Notes under the pieces: generated by a model
Told to the model about the DNA's origin: nothing
What the model saw: the letters and a program-made list of their open reading frames with translations, nothing else
The model's database searches: none
Translations under genes and position numbers: made by a program
Assembly: GCA_947497315.1 (NCBI GenBank)
Contig: CANMFX010000002.1
Span: forward strand, 496,001 to 560,000
From: an uncultured Sphingomonadaceae bacterium
GTDB lineage: Bacteria > Pseudomonadota > Alphaproteobacteria > Sphingomonadales > Sphingomonadaceae
Direction of reading: 5' to 3'
DNA: 64,000 nt
Part shown: piece by piece, positions 1-9,343 of the stretch
Position numbering within the stretch: the first letter of the stretch is position 1
How the letters are laid out: every line of letters begins with the position of its first letter

Positions 1-474
1 TGCTTTTCCAAACAGGTCACGGACATCATCATTATAAGTTGGCCAACCGGTAATCCAACCTCCGACAAAACCGTGGGCATGAATGGCATGAATCACGTTC
101 ATCGAAAATGCACCGCAGCTCAGTTCCTGTTCCCAAAGCGGTATTTTGGTCGATGTAACGGGGGAAAACAGGACAACCAGCAAGGTCGGCGCCTGATGCG
201 CCATTGTTTCCAGGGATTCCAGCTCCAAACGCCCGGCATCCGGCTTTTCGCTCTGATAAGCTTTGGTCAATTCCTCAGCCAAAAGGCGGCGCTGATAGCT
301 ATCTACCCGAATGACGCGCCATGGGGCCAGCTTCCCATGATCTGGCGTTCGAAGCGCGGTTGTGACGATATCTTCAATCTGTTCGTTGCTCGGCCCCGGA
401 GCGATCATGTTGCGTGGCCGGCCGGAACGGCGGGAGGATAAATAGCTGTTGAGGCTGGAAAGGTCATTGAACAT
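1..474 (-). CDS. Nitroreductase family protein (3' end cut by window edge)
   Basis: The ATG is the reverse complement of 472-474, and the reading frame stays open to base 1, giving 158 N-terminal residues. The start of the protein has the arrangement of FMN-dependent nitroreductases of the YdjA type: a short helix with an S-R-R-S motif near residues 14-17, then a T-P-D-H-G-K-L-A-P-W stretch around residues 43-52 that binds the flavin phosphate, and a G-W-I-T-G-W segment near 140 for the second flavin contact. Such enzymes are homodimers that pass electrons from NAD(P)H to nitro- or quinone-like substrates in the cytoplasm; the substrate here is unknown. It is transcribed away from the peptide symporter, with a 160-bp divergent spacer. 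The C-terminal part is outside the window. Family assignment is firm, function is not. Confidence 0.85.
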   Translation of the reverse strand, partial: MFNDLSSLNSYLSSRRSGRPRNMIAPGPSNEQIEDIVTTALRTPDHGKLAPWRVIRVDSYQRRLLAEELTKAYQSEKPDAGRLELESLETMAHQAPTLLVVLFSPVTSTKIPLWEQELSCGAFSMNVIHAIHAHGFVGGWITGWPTYNDDVRDLFGKA

Positions 475-634
475 GTTTTTAATCTTGTAGTGACGGCCAA
501 TGATTGCAACGCTTTTTGTTCACAAACTGGTCACAAGTGCAACAATATGCTTCACACGCGATCATTTTTGACTAGGGTGCGGTTCAACTGGGCTGCGATC
601 GACAGCTCGCACAACTATTAGGGAGGCCGATTTA

Positions 635-2230
635 ATGGCTAGTGGGTATCAAGAAGCGGGAGACGCAAGGGGAACTTTCCTCGGTCATCCCAAAGGTCTG
701 TTTGTTCTGTTTTTTGCCGAGATGTGGGAGCGTTTTTCCTATTACGGCATGCGGGCGCTTCTTATATTTTACCTCACCAAGCACTGGCTCTTCTCCGATA
801 GCGAATCTGGTATCATTTATGGCGCCTATACAGCGCTAGTTTACATTACACCGGTGGTCGGCGGGTATCTCGCAGATAAATATCTGGGTCAGCGAAAGGC
901 GGTATTGTTTGGTGCCGTTCTCTTGACCCTTGGGCACTTCTTCATGGCCTTTGAAGGGGATGCGGCCTTTGGTCATGATAGCAATCCGGTCATCAATGTC
1001 TTCTGGCTGGCTCTCGCTTTGATCATAGTCGGATCGGGCTTTCTGAAGGCCAATATTTCGGTCATTGTTGGCCAGCTCTATCCAAGAACGGATGTTCGCC
1101 GCGATGGTGCTTATACGATCTTCTATATGGGGATTAACCTTGGCGCAGCGCTGGGTTCACTGCTTTGCGGCTATATTGGTGAAACCTACGGTTGGGCCTA
1201 TGGCTTTGGTCTGGCTGGCATCGGCATGTTGTTTGGGCTCATCGTATTCATTTGGGGCAAGCCATTGCTGCTTGGCCGTGGCGAGCCGTCTGATCCAGAA
1301 AAACTGAAACAGCCCGTTGCCGGTCTGAAACTGGAATGGTGGATGTATATTGCTGGTCTTGCGATGGTTGGCATTTGTTGGCTCGCCATTCAATATCAGG
1401 ATCTGGTCGGTTATGTTCTGGGCGTTTTCGGTGGCGGTCTGGTTCTTTATGTCCTCTACACCGCCGTTTCCAAGCTTTCCTCGGAAGATCGGGACCGCAT
1501 CTTTGCGGCGATGTTCCTGATCGTCACTTCGATCATTTTCTGGGCTTTGTTTGAACAGGCGGGTTCCTCGCTGAACCTGTTTACTGACCGACATGTTGAT
1601 CGTGCAGGGGTTCCGGCATCAACGTTCCAGTCAATCAATGCGATATACATCATCCTGCTTGCGCCGGTATTTGCGACCGTTTGGACGGTTCTGGGACGCA
1701 AGGGGATGGAACCGTCTGCGCCATTCAAGTTCGGCCTTGGGGTTGTCCAGGTTGGCCTCGGCTTTCTGGTACTTGTCTGGGGCGCGCAGGCTGCCGGACT
1801 GGAAAATGCAACGCCCGTAATCTTCATCTTCCTTATCTATCTGCTTCACACCACCGGCGAGCTGTGTCTGTCTCCGGTTGGGCTTTCTGCGATGAACCGG
1901 TTGGCGCCGGCCCACATGGCCAGCTTGATCATGGGTACGTGGTTCTTCGCTTCGGCTACCGGCAACTTTGCCGCTGGTTTGATTGCTTCTGCGACTGGCG
2001 CAGAAGGGGTTGGCCAGGAAGCCGGCAAGCAGGTGGTCCTTGATGTCTATTCAACTGTAGGCTGGGTCGCAGTCGCAGTAGGATTTGGCGTTCTGGTAAT
2101 CTCTCCATTGATCAAGAAATTGATGCACCTTGATACGCTTCAGGATGAAAACATCGGCGATGATCTGGAAGGTCAAAGAGAATTTGGTGAGCCAGCGGCT
2201 GCTGGTATTCATCCGACGACAAAATCTTGA
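635..2230 (+). CDS. POT-family peptide:proton symporter
   Basis: A 531-aa integral membrane protein with about 14 hydrophobic helices. The POT/PTR signature is clear: E29-x-x-E32-R33-F34 followed by S-Y-Y-G in the first helix (proton coupling and peptide carboxylate recognition in this family), and a G-E-L-C-L-S-P-V-G motif late in the protein. Members import di- and tripeptides with protons across the inner membrane. The start ATG at 635 follows a good GGGAGG ribosome site at 621-626. Two secreted amidohydrolases follow 29 bp downstream on the same strand, so the group may act in uptake and processing of peptides or peptide-like compounds; that link is inference. The specific substrate cannot be read from the sequence. 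Confidence 0.93.
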   Translation: MASGYQEAGDARGTFLGHPKGLFVLFFAEMWERFSYYGMRALLIFYLTKHWLFSDSESGIIYGAYTALVYITPVVGGYLADKYLGQRKAVLFGAVLLTLGHFFMAFEGDAAFGHDSNPVINVFWLALALIIVGSGFLKANISVIVGQLYPRTDVRRDGAYTIFYMGINLGAALGSLLCGYIGETYGWAYGFGLAGIGMLFGLIVFIWGKPLLLGRGEPSDPEKLKQPVAGLKLEWWMYIAGLAMVGICWLAIQYQDLVGYVLGVFGGGLVLYVLYTAVSKLSSEDRDRIFAAMFLIVTSIIFWALFEQAGSSLNLFTDRHVDRAGVPASTFQSINAIYIILLAPVFATVWTVLGRKGMEPSAPFKFGLGVVQVGLGFLVLVWGAQAAGLENATPVIFIFLIYLLHTTGELCLSPVGLSAMNRLAPAHMASLIMGTWFFASATGNFAAGLIASATGAEGVGQEAGKQVVLDVYSTVGWVAVAVGFGVLVISPLIKKLMHLDTLQDENIGDDLEGQREFGEPAAAGIHPTTKS

Positions 2231-2259
2231 ATGGGCAAATTTTAACGTAGAGGTCGAAT

Positions 2260-3660
2260 ATGAAATGGAAGGATTTGCTGGCAGTCGCTGCTGCCGGAGC
2301 ATTGGTCACGGGTTGCGCAGCCACGGCGGCTGAAACGGAAACCGCGAGTGCATCGGCAAGCGGTCCGAGCAAGAGCTCGGCAAAAGCAGTATTTCCTTCC
2401 ACCTACAAACGCTATCCGTCTGACAATGTAGTTATCACTGGGGCGACGATATTTGATGGCGAAGGCCAGCAGATTGACAATGGCGTAATCTTTATGTCGG
2501 CGGGTGAGATCGTCTCGGTTGGTGGTCCCGACACCGCAATACCCACCGATAGCACCATCATCGACGGAACTGGCAAATATGTAACGCCGGGCATTATCGA
2601 CATTCACAGTCATTTGGGTGATTATCCGACGCCCAGTGTCCCTGCGCATAGCGACGGGAACGAGGCCACTTCACCTGTCACACCGGAAGTCTGGGCGGAG
2701 CATAGCGTCTGGCCGCAGGACCCTGGCTTTTCCCGAGCTTTGGCCAATGGCGGGATAACGTCATTGCAAATCCTTCCCGGTTCGGCAAACCTGTTCGGCG
2801 GTCGAGCGGTGACGCTCAAAAACGTACCGGCTCGTACGGTGCAGGCGATGAAATTTCCCGGTGCGCCTTACGGCATGAAAATGGCCTGCGGTGAGAATCC
2901 CAAGCGGGTTTATGGTAACCGAAACCGCAAGCCTGCGACACGAATGGGTAGCCTGTCACTAACCCGTCAGACATGGATTAACGCGCAGGACTATCGCAAG
3001 AAAAGCAAGGGGACTAAACCGCCGAAGCGCGATTTGGCGATGGAAACGCTGGTCGGTGTTCTGGACGGCGACATATTGGTCCATAATCATTGCTATCGCG
3101 CTGATGAACTCAACCAGATCATCGATATGTCGAAGGAATTCGGGTATAAAGTGACTGCTTTCCATCATGCTGTTGAAAGCTACAAAATTGCCGATATCCT
3201 TGCCAAAGAAGATATCTGTTCAGCGATCTGGGCGGACTGGTGGGGCTTCAAGATGGAGGCCTATGATGCGATACCGGAGAACGCAGCGCTATTGCAGCAG
3301 GCAGGCGCCTGCGTCGTCATTCACTCTGATGATGAAAACCAGATTCAGCGACTGAACCAAGAAGCCTCCAAGGCACTTGCCGATGGCCGGGCAATGGGTA
3401 TCGAAATTAGCGATGCGACAGCAATCCAGTGGATTACCTATAATCCCGCCAAGGCCATGGGCATATCCGATCAAACCGGTAGCCTGAAGTCCGGTAAAAT
3501 GGCGGATGTGGTGTTATGGAATGGCAATCCGCTGAGCGTTTATGCCCGTCCGGAAAAAGTCTGGATTGATGGTGCGATGCTTTACGATGCCAATGATCCA
3601 GGTCGTAGACCGGTGAGTGATTTTGAACTCGGCCAGCCGGGTGAAGGAGACGTGAAATGA
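2260..3660 (+). CDS. Amidohydrolase family lipoprotein (metal-dependent)
   Basis: This 466-aa protein starts with a lipoprotein signal: a hydrophobic stretch ending in V-T-G-C with C19 as the lipidated cysteine, then a Ser/Ala/Thr-rich linker of about 25 residues. The mature part is an amidohydrolase (TIM-barrel) domain. The metal ligands are recognisable: H116-x-H118 after the first strand, H275/H277, H302 or H303, and an H355-S-D357 motif. It ends with the usual beta-sandwich region (G-K-M-A-D-V-V-L-W). The family includes imidazolonepropionase-like hydrolases and prolidase-like enzymes. The stop codon overlaps the start of the next gene (ATGA at 3657-3660), which implies coupled translation with its metal-free paralogue. 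Location is likely the periplasmic face of a membrane. Substrate unknown. Confidence 0.88.
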   Translation: MKWKDLLAVAAAGALVTGCAATAAETETASASASGPSKSSAKAVFPSTYKRYPSDNVVITGATIFDGEGQQIDNGVIFMSAGEIVSVGGPDTAIPTDSTIIDGTGKYVTPGIIDIHSHLGDYPTPSVPAHSDGNEATSPVTPEVWAEHSVWPQDPGFSRALANGGITSLQILPGSANLFGGRAVTLKNVPARTVQAMKFPGAPYGMKMACGENPKRVYGNRNRKPATRMGSLSLTRQTWINAQDYRKKSKGTKPPKRDLAMETLVGVLDGDILVHNHCYRADELNQIIDMSKEFGYKVTAFHHAVESYKIADILAKEDICSAIWADWWGFKMEAYDAIPENAALLQQAGACVVIHSDDENQIQRLNQEASKALADGRAMGIEISDATAIQWITYNPAKAMGISDQTGSLKSGKMADVVLWNGNPLSVYARPEKVWIDGAMLYDANDPGRRPVSDFELGQPGEGDVK

Positions 3661-4952
3661 AGCACTTCGCTAAAATTCTTGTCTCTTCTTTGGCTCTGAT
3701 GGCGGCTCCTGCTGCGGCTGAAACCATTGCGATTACTGGCGGAAAGGTAGTTGTCGGTGACGGCAGCGCACCAATGGACAATGCGACGGTTGTTATCCGG
3801 AACGGCCGCGTGGTGGCGGCTGGCGGCAATGTCACCGTTCCGGCCAATGCGCGCCGTATTGATGCGTCAGGAAAATGGGTGACGCCCGGTATATTTGCAG
3901 GCTTCAGCCGTATTGGCCTGGTCGAAGTCGGTGCGGTTCGTTCGACCAACGATACTCGCGCGGCGGACTCGGTTTTCTCTGCGGCGCTTGATGTTCAATA
4001 TGCCGTTAATCCTTTCGCTGCGCCAGTGGCAGTAAACCGCGCTGCCGGTGTAACCCGAGCAGTTGTTTCCCCGAGTACAGGCAATTCCATGTTTGGCGGC
4101 TATGGCGCGATTGTTGATCTGGGTCAGGACAGCGATCCCATTACCAAAGCGCGCGCTTTTCAATTTGTTGAATTCGGTGAAACCGGTCACAGCCGGGCAG
4201 GGGGCAGCCGTGCCGCAGCGCATATCCTGTTCCGTGCTATGCTAGAAGAAGCAAGAACATATTCGCGCAGTCCGTCGCTCTTCGACAGTGATCTGATGAA
4301 GGCATCCGATGCCAAGGCTCTATTGCCGGTGATTAACGGCTCCACGCGACTTATGGTGCATGTGAATAGTGCCAATGATATTTTGAAAGTACTCGACCTG
4401 CGCAAGGATTTTCCATCGCTGAAGCTGGTGCTGGTCGGGGCGCATGAAGGATGGCGGGTGGCCAATGCCATCGCGGCAGCCAAAGTTCCGGTACTGGCGT
4501 CGGCGCTTACCGATCTGCCGGAAGGGTTTGAGGAACTGGCCGCCACGCAATCCAATATTGGCCGGATGAAACAGGCAGGCGTGCAGGTCGGCATCGGAAT
4601 GATCAACGACCGCGATGCGCATCAACTGCGCTACTCAATGCAATATGCCGGCAATCTGGTTGCCCTGAACAGGATTCCCCGCGCGGCGGGATTGAGTTGG
4701 GACGAAGCCTTTGCGGCAATCAGTTCCAAACCGGCCGAGATTATGGGTATGGGCGCGAAGCTGGGATCGTTGAAGGCGGGACGGCAGGGCGATGTGGTCA
4801 TCTGGACCGGCGATCCGCTGGAGCTATCCACACAGGTAGAAACCGTGTTCATCGATGGTGTCGAGCAATCGCTTTCCAATCGGCAGGAACGTCTGCGTGA
4901 ACGCTATCGTAATCCGGCACCGGGGGCGCTCCCCAAGGCTTATGATCGGTAG
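3657..4952 (+). CDS. Secreted amidohydrolase-like protein lacking metal ligands
   Basis: A 431-aa protein with a Sec signal peptide (cleavage probably near A20-A21, after A-A-P-A-A-A). It has the N-terminal amidohydrolase beta-sandwich (I-A-I-T-G-G-K-V-V-V-G-D-G) and the conserved V-T-P-G turn, but where catalytic members have H-x-H it reads F-A-G-F-S (residues 80-84). The region matching the partner's H-S-D-D reads G-I-M-N-D-R-D-A. The C-terminal sandwich (G-R-Q-G-D-V-V-I-W) is intact. It is therefore probably a non-catalytic or differently catalytic partner of the upstream lipoprotein, to which it is translationally coupled by a 4-bp overlap. That pairing suggests a heteromer; this is inference. 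No gene follows closely on the same strand. Confidence 0.85.
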   Translation: MKHFAKILVSSLALMAAPAAAETIAITGGKVVVGDGSAPMDNATVVIRNGRVVAAGGNVTVPANARRIDASGKWVTPGIFAGFSRIGLVEVGAVRSTNDTRAADSVFSAALDVQYAVNPFAAPVAVNRAAGVTRAVVSPSTGNSMFGGYGAIVDLGQDSDPITKARAFQFVEFGETGHSRAGGSRAAAHILFRAMLEEARTYSRSPSLFDSDLMKASDAKALLPVINGSTRLMVHVNSANDILKVLDLRKDFPSLKLVLVGAHEGWRVANAIAAAKVPVLASALTDLPEGFEELAATQSNIGRMKQAGVQVGIGMINDRDAHQLRYSMQYAGNLVALNRIPRAAGLSWDEAFAAISSKPAEIMGMGAKLGSLKAGRQGDVVIWTGDPLELSTQVETVFIDGVEQSLSNRQERLRERYRNPAPGALPKAYDR

Positions 4953-4962
4953 TGGGGTCAGG

Positions 4963-4985
4963 TTCAAAGTTCACACAAATCACAC
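4963..4985 (+). repeat. Dispersed short repeat, copy 1
   Basis: The 15-mer TTCAAAGTTCACACA at 4963-4977 is followed by two bases and then TCAC. The same 15-mer plus NNTCAC recurs at 48531-48551. Both copies lie just after the stop codon of a gene (10-25 bp downstream). A chance exact match of this length in 64 kb is unlikely, so it looks like a dispersed intergenic element; its nature is unknown. Confidence 0.5.
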
Positions 4986-5086
4986 CCGATGATGATTATT
5001 ATTCCAAACTGAAAAAGAGTATTGGTTAGAATATCATAGCGAGAGCCTTGCCGGAAAGTGACATCTGCCCGAATGACCGGCTTTCG

Positions 5087-6079
5087 TCAGAGTCGAACCA
5101 TGGCCATCATCGCTTCGCCATAGCGCGGGCCAGAGGTGCCGCCGACGGGTGCCGCCTTTTCCAGCTCGTCGAGATCCGTATCCGTTAGGGCAACGTCTAC
5201 GGCTGCCATACTGTCCTCCAATGTCGCACGGCGTTTGGAACCAGGGATAGGGACAATGAAGTCACCTTGAGCCAACAGCCATGCCAGCGCGATTTGCGCC
5301 GGGGAAACGCCATGGCGCACTGCCACCTGCTTGACGACATCGACCATTTTCAGGTTCTGATCGAAATTCTCTTCCGAGTAGCGGGGATCGCGCAAGCGAT
5401 AATCATCGGCATCGAGATCATCGCGACTGGTAATCTGTCCGGTAAGGAATCCGCGGCCCAATGGGCTATATGGAACGAAACCGATGTTCAGATCCTGACA
5501 GATCGGCAGGATTTCTTCCTCAATACTGCGTTCCCATAGGGAATATTCCGATTGGAGCGCCGCAATAGGGTGAACGGCATGAGCACGTTTTATGGTGTCG
5601 GCTCCAGCCTCTGACAGGCCAAGGTAGCGAACCTTACCGGCCTGGACGAGTTCTGCCATTGCCCCGACCGTATCCTCAATCGGTACATCGGGGTCTACAC
5701 GATGCTGATAAAACAGGTCGATGACATCAACCCCCAAACGCCGGAGAGAGGCATCACAGGCGCGGCGTACATTTTTAGGGGATGAATCTGTTCCGATATT
5801 CGGCATGTCAGTGAGATCAAAGCCGAATTTGGTGGCAATGACCAAACGGTCGCGCCGTCCCCTTATCGCCTGACCCAGAAGTTCTTCATTCTTGTAGGGT
5901 CCATAGACTTCGGCGGTGTCGAAAAAGGTCACCCCCAATTCTATCGCGCGGTCGAGAGTTGCCAGGCTTTCGGCCATATCGGCCTGACCATACATGCCGC
6001 TGCCGATGCCGAACATTGGCATGCAGCCAAGGCCCAATGCCGATATTTCCAGTTCTTTACCGAGCTTGCGATATTTCAT
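5087..6079 (-). CDS. Aldo/keto reductase
   Basis: A 330-aa (alpha/beta)8 oxidoreductase. I chose the ATG at 6079 because it has an AGAGGAA ribosome site about 8 bases upstream and begins at the conserved K-Y-R-K-L-G strand; a longer frame to 6151 lies inside the upstream gene and has no family similarity. The catalytic tetrad of the family is visible: Asp and Tyr in F-F-D-T-A-E-V-Y-G, Lys in A-T-K-F-G-F, His in Y-Q-H-R-V-D. The C-terminal P-I-P-G-S-K-R motif binds NADPH. The layout resembles the YajO/Tas/pyridoxal-reductase branch that reduces aldehydes and ketones. The start overlaps the 3' end of the upstream symporter gene by 23 bp, so the two are co-transcribed. Natural substrate unknown. 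Confidence 0.92.
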   Translation of the reverse strand: MKYRKLGKELEISALGLGCMPMFGIGSGMYGQADMAESLATLDRAIELGVTFFDTAEVYGPYKNEELLGQAIRGRRDRLVIATKFGFDLTDMPNIGTDSSPKNVRRACDASLRRLGVDVIDLFYQHRVDPDVPIEDTVGAMAELVQAGKVRYLGLSEAGADTIKRAHAVHPIAALQSEYSLWERSIEEEILPICQDLNIGFVPYSPLGRGFLTGQITSRDDLDADDYRLRDPRYSEENFDQNLKMVDVVKQVAVRHGVSPAQIALAWLLAQGDFIVPIPGSKRRATLEDSMAAVDVALTDTDLDELEKAAPVGGTSGPRYGEAMMAMVRL

Positions 6080-7469
6080 TATGCAGTTCCTCTGATGGCA
6101 ACTTTTGTTTGTCCAAATAGCCGAAAATCTCTCGTTTGATCTCCGGCGCAAAAATGTAGAGCGCGATGATATTGGGAATGGCCATCAGGAAAAAGGCACT
6201 GTCGACCAGCTTGATGACCTGCCCCAATTCCAGCATCGCGCCAATCGGTAGGCATATAACATAGACAAACTTATAAGACCAAATCGCCGCCTTGTTGTGC
6301 CCGAACAAATAGCACCAGGCCTGCTGACCATAAAAACCCCAGGCGCAGAGTGTGGAAAAGCCGAACAGGAAAACGGCGACGGCGAGTAGATAGGGGAACC
6401 AGTTTGCGACAGTGGCGAACGCCGCGGATGTAATCTCGATACCCTCGACATCGCCGACATAGGTGCCAGCAACAACCATCGCGATTGCGCCCAGAGAACA
6501 GATGACAACCGTATCGATAAAGGGCTCCAGCAAAGCAACCAGCCCTTCCGAGGCCGGTTCATCAGTACGTGCCTGGGTATGCGCAATAACCGCGGAACCG
6601 ATACCTGCTTCAGAGGAATAGACCGCGCGGCGCATGCCCACAACAAAGGCGCCGATGGCTCCACCAGCAGCAGCTTCGCCGGTGAAGGCGTCTGAGACAA
6701 TCAGCGCGATGGCCGCCGGAACCTGTTCGAAATTAATCGCAAGTATCGCAAAGATGCCGCCCAGATAAACAAGGCCCATGGCAGGGACGACTGATGCCGT
6801 TACACGGGCCAGCCAGCCCACTCCGTTAATCACCACCAACCCGACGAGAGCCGCCATGATGATTCCGTAGATCAGCGGTTCGGTGAAACCGGTGACATGG
6901 GCCACCTGCGCATAGCTCTGGTTTACCTGAATCAGGGGAATTGCCCCAAACAAGGCGAGAAACGCGTAAATTCCGCCAATGACAAGGCCGATTTTGGCGA
7001 ACCCTTTTGCAGCCAGTCCATTTTTTAGCGTGTACATGGGCCCGCCGCGAACCTCGCCATTGGGCTGAACTTCACGATATTTGAGGCCGAGGGTAACCTC
7101 TGCACATTTCAAGGTCATCGCGACCCAACCGATTATGAACATCCAGAAGGCCGCGCCAGGCCCGCCGGTTGAAAGGGCGATCGCGACGCCGGCGATATTC
7201 CCCAGACCCACAGTGCCCGACAACGCCGTGGTAAGCGCAGCAAAGGGTGACATGTTGCCCGGTTGGTCTGGGCTAGTGAACTTCCCCCGCAGCGCCCGGA
7301 AACCGGCCCCCATACCACGCAGATTGATAAATCCCAGATAGGCAGTGAAGAACAGCATAGGGATAGCCAACCACAAGACCACAAGCTCAATATCAATGCC
7401 GAATGTATGGGTTTTATAAAAAACCATGTCGGACAGGCGGTCGATAAGACCATTTAGAATTTCAATCAT
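6057..7469 (-). CDS. AGCS-family sodium:alanine/glycine symporter
   Basis: A 470-aa inner-membrane protein with roughly ten or eleven hydrophobic helices. The family signature [16 protein letters not shown] sits at residues 81-96, followed by the G-G-P-G-A-A-F-W-M segment. A cytoplasmic loop with K-Y-R-E and G-G-P-M-Y matches AGCS transporters such as DagA/AlsT, which import alanine or glycine with sodium. The N-terminus has a short hydrophilic lead (about 28 residues) before the first helix. The gene is divergent from glmM with about 117 bp between the two starts. The downstream aldo/keto reductase overlaps its last 23 bp. The ion is assigned from family knowledge, not from the sequence. Confidence 0.92.
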   Translation of the reverse strand: MIEILNGLIDRLSDMVFYKTHTFGIDIELVVLWLAIPMLFFTAYLGFINLRGMGAGFRALRGKFTSPDQPGNMSPFAALTTALSGTVGLGNIAGVAIALSTGGPGAAFWMFIIGWVAMTLKCAEVTLGLKYREVQPNGEVRGGPMYTLKNGLAAKGFAKIGLVIGGIYAFLALFGAIPLIQVNQSYAQVAHVTGFTEPLIYGIIMAALVGLVVINGVGWLARVTASVVPAMGLVYLGGIFAILAINFEQVPAAIALIVSDAFTGEAAAGGAIGAFVVGMRRAVYSSEAGIGSAVIAHTQARTDEPASEGLVALLEPFIDTVVICSLGAIAMVVAGTYVGDVEGIEITSAAFATVANWFPYLLAVAVFLFGFSTLCAWGFYGQQAWCYLFGHNKAAIWSYKFVYVICLPIGAMLELGQVIKLVDSAFFLMAIPNIIALYIFAPEIKREIFGYLDKQKLPSEELHNEISQAR

Positions 7470-7586
7470 TTTACCGCTTTGTTCCCTGTTTCGGCTTTAT
7501 ACTGTTCGGGCCAGACGCTAAGGCTTAACCAAACGCAATGCCAACCTTTAATTGGCAGGCGTACCAATTGGAGAATGCAGCCTGTT

Positions 7587-8927
7587 ATGACTAAAAAGTT
7601 TTTTGGAACCGACGGCATCCGCGGACTGACCAACCAAAGTCCGATGACCGCCGAAATTGCCATGAAGGTAGGGCAGGCAGCGGGTCGGCATTTTTTGCGC
7701 GGTGAGCATCGTCACCGGGTTGTGATCGGAAAGGATACACGGCTTTCCGGCTATATGATGGAAAACGCTTTGGTCGCGGGTTTTACCAGCGTTGGCATGG
7801 ATGTTGTGCAGGTTGGTCCAATGCCGACACCGGCGGTTGCCTTGCTAACACGTTCGATGCGGGCTGACCTGGGCGTAATGATTTCAGCCAGTCACAATCC
7901 CTATTATGACAATGGCATCAAACTGTTTGGCCCCGATGGTTTTAAACTGTCTGACGAGGACGAACTGAAGATCGAAGGCTATCTCTCGGAGGACGCCAAG
8001 CTGGCGCCTGCTGAGGATATTGGCCGCGCAAAACGCTTTGAAGATGCACGTGGCCGCTATATTCACGCGGTCAAAATGTCGCTGCCCGATCATATCCGAC
8101 TGGATGGACTGAAGATGGTGGTCGATTGTGCGAATGGAGCTGCCTATCAGGTCGCACCCTCGGCTTTTTGGGAGCTGGGCGCCGAAGTTATCACCATCGG
8201 TGTCGAACCCAATGGCAAAAATATCAATCATAAATGCGGTTCCACCGATGTCGCTACCTTGCAGGAAAGTGTTGTCGCCAGCGGGGCACATATTGGCATA
8301 GCGCTTGATGGTGATGCCGACCGGCTGATCGTGGTTGATGAGAAAGGCCAGATTGTCGATGGCGACCAGCTGATGGCGCTGATCGGGTCCAGCTGGAGCC
8401 GCAATGGTTTGCTACGCGGAAATGGGATTGTCGCGACAGTCATGTCCAATCTCGGGCTGGAGCGGTTCTTGACGTCGCAAGACCTGACCCTTGTGCGTTC
8501 CAAGGTGGGCGACCGCTATGTGCTGGAAGAGATGAAAAAAGGCGGCTTCAATGTCGGCGGCGAGCAATCCGGCCACATGATCATGCTGGACCATGGTACG
8601 ACCGGTGACGGCACTATCGCTGCCTTGCAGGTTTTGCGCGAACTGGTGGAAAGTGGAAAGCCCGCGAGCGAACTTTTGCATTTGTTCGACCCGGTTCCGC
8701 AACTACTGAAGAATGTCCGATATTCCGGCGGTGCACCGCTTGATGATGACAGTGTTAAATCGGTCATTGCCGAAGCAGAAAAAGAGCTGAACGGCACAGG
8801 GCGGCTGGTGATCCGTGCTTCCGGAACGGAACCCCTGATCCGGGTCATGGCAGAGGGCGATAATAGCGATCAGGTTAATCAGGTCGTCGATCGCATCTGC
8901 AATGTGGTAGCGGAGGTCGCGGCTTAA
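7587..8927 (+). CDS. glmM: Phosphoglucosamine mutase
   Basis: A 446-aa enzyme that converts glucosamine-6-phosphate to glucosamine-1-phosphate, the step before UDP-GlcNAc for peptidoglycan and lipopolysaccharide. The length matches the family. The active-site loop S-A-S-H-N-P places the phosphorylated serine at S102. The magnesium loop is D-G-D-A-D-R, and the C-terminal phosphate loop is R-A-S-G-T-E-P. I start at ATG 7587 ([10 protein letters not shown]) because the family begins there; an ATG at 7575 is also possible, and the weak GGAG at 7570 does not settle it. It heads a chain of five genes joined by 1-4 bp overlaps or short gaps, running to rnhB. Confidence 0.97.
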   Translation: MTKKFFGTDGIRGLTNQSPMTAEIAMKVGQAAGRHFLRGEHRHRVVIGKDTRLSGYMMENALVAGFTSVGMDVVQVGPMPTPAVALLTRSMRADLGVMISASHNPYYDNGIKLFGPDGFKLSDEDELKIEGYLSEDAKLAPAEDIGRAKRFEDARGRYIHAVKMSLPDHIRLDGLKMVVDCANGAAYQVAPSAFWELGAEVITIGVEPNGKNINHKCGSTDVATLQESVVASGAHIGIALDGDADRLIVVDEKGQIVDGDQLMALIGSSWSRNGLLRGNGIVATVMSNLGLERFLTSQDLTLVRSKVGDRYVLEEMKKGGFNVGGEQSGHMIMLDHGTTGDGTIAALQVLRELVESGKPASELLHLFDPVPQLLKNVRYSGGAPLDDDSVKSVIAEAEKELNGTGRLVIRASGTEPLIRVMAEGDNSDQVNQVVDRICNVVAEVAA

Positions 8928-9154
8928 TGCTGGAGATGCGCCCCGACTGTGAAAGCTGCGGCAAGGATTTGGCGGCCAGCGAGAGCGGTGCGCATATCTG
9001 TTCGTTCGAATGCACTTTTTGTGATGATTGCAATACGACCATGCACAAAGGCACATGCCCAAATTGCGGTGGCATCTTGCTGCCGAGGCCCACGCGGTCT
9101 ATGGCCCTTTTAGAGAAATTTCCGGCTTCTACCGAGCGGAAATATAAAGGCTGA
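8927..9154 (+). CDS. DUF1272 zinc-ribbon-like small protein
   Basis: A 75-aa soluble protein with eight cysteines arranged as C-x2-C, then C-x3-C-x2-C-x2-C, then C-x2-C, closely matching DUF1272: an N-terminal L-E-M-R-P-D-C-E-S-C, an H-I-C-S-F-E-C-T-F-C core, and C-P-N-C-G-G before a basic R-P-T-R tail. The spacing suggests bound zinc, structurally a rubredoxin-like or treble-clef fold. The start overlaps the glmM stop by one base (TAATG), so translation is coupled to glmM. The biological function of DUF1272 proteins is not known to me. Confidence 0.88.
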   Translation: MLEMRPDCESCGKDLAASESGAHICSFECTFCDDCNTTMHKGTCPNCGGILLPRPTRSMALLEKFPASTERKYKG

Positions 9155-9166
9155 TCGGGGTTTTCC

Positions 9167-9343
9167 ATGATATTTCTGGCGATCATTGTCATGTTGCTAT
9201 TCGTACCGGTTGCGATTGGTCTGGGCTTGTTCATAATTGCACCGGACTGGTCCCAGGAAAATCGGCAAACCATCATTATCAGCATCGGAATTGTTGATTT
9301 TCTGCTGTTTGCAGCAGTTATCTTGTTATTTTTCGCGGTATGA
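9167..9343 (+). CDS. Small two-helix membrane protein (58 aa)
   Basis: A 58-aa frame starts at ATG 9167, 12 bp after the DUF1272 stop, with a GGGG tract at 9157-9160 as a possible ribosome site. Its stop overlaps the thiD start (ATGA at 9340-9343). The protein is two hydrophobic segments (about residues 2-25 and 36-58) joined by a polar hinge around P26-D-W-S-Q-E-N-R. That hairpin shape, the lack of a signal peptide and the tight fit between two real genes with a coupled stop/start argue that it is expressed. I do not recognise a family. A role in the inner membrane is the only safe statement. Confidence 0.7.
   Translation: MIFLAIIVMLLFVPVAIGLGLFIIAPDWSQENRQTIIISIGIVDFLLFAAVILLFFAV

Noticed and set aside
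73-441. 122-codon plus-strand frame at the left edge
   Set aside because: The minus strand encodes a nitroreductase with flavin motifs over the same bases.
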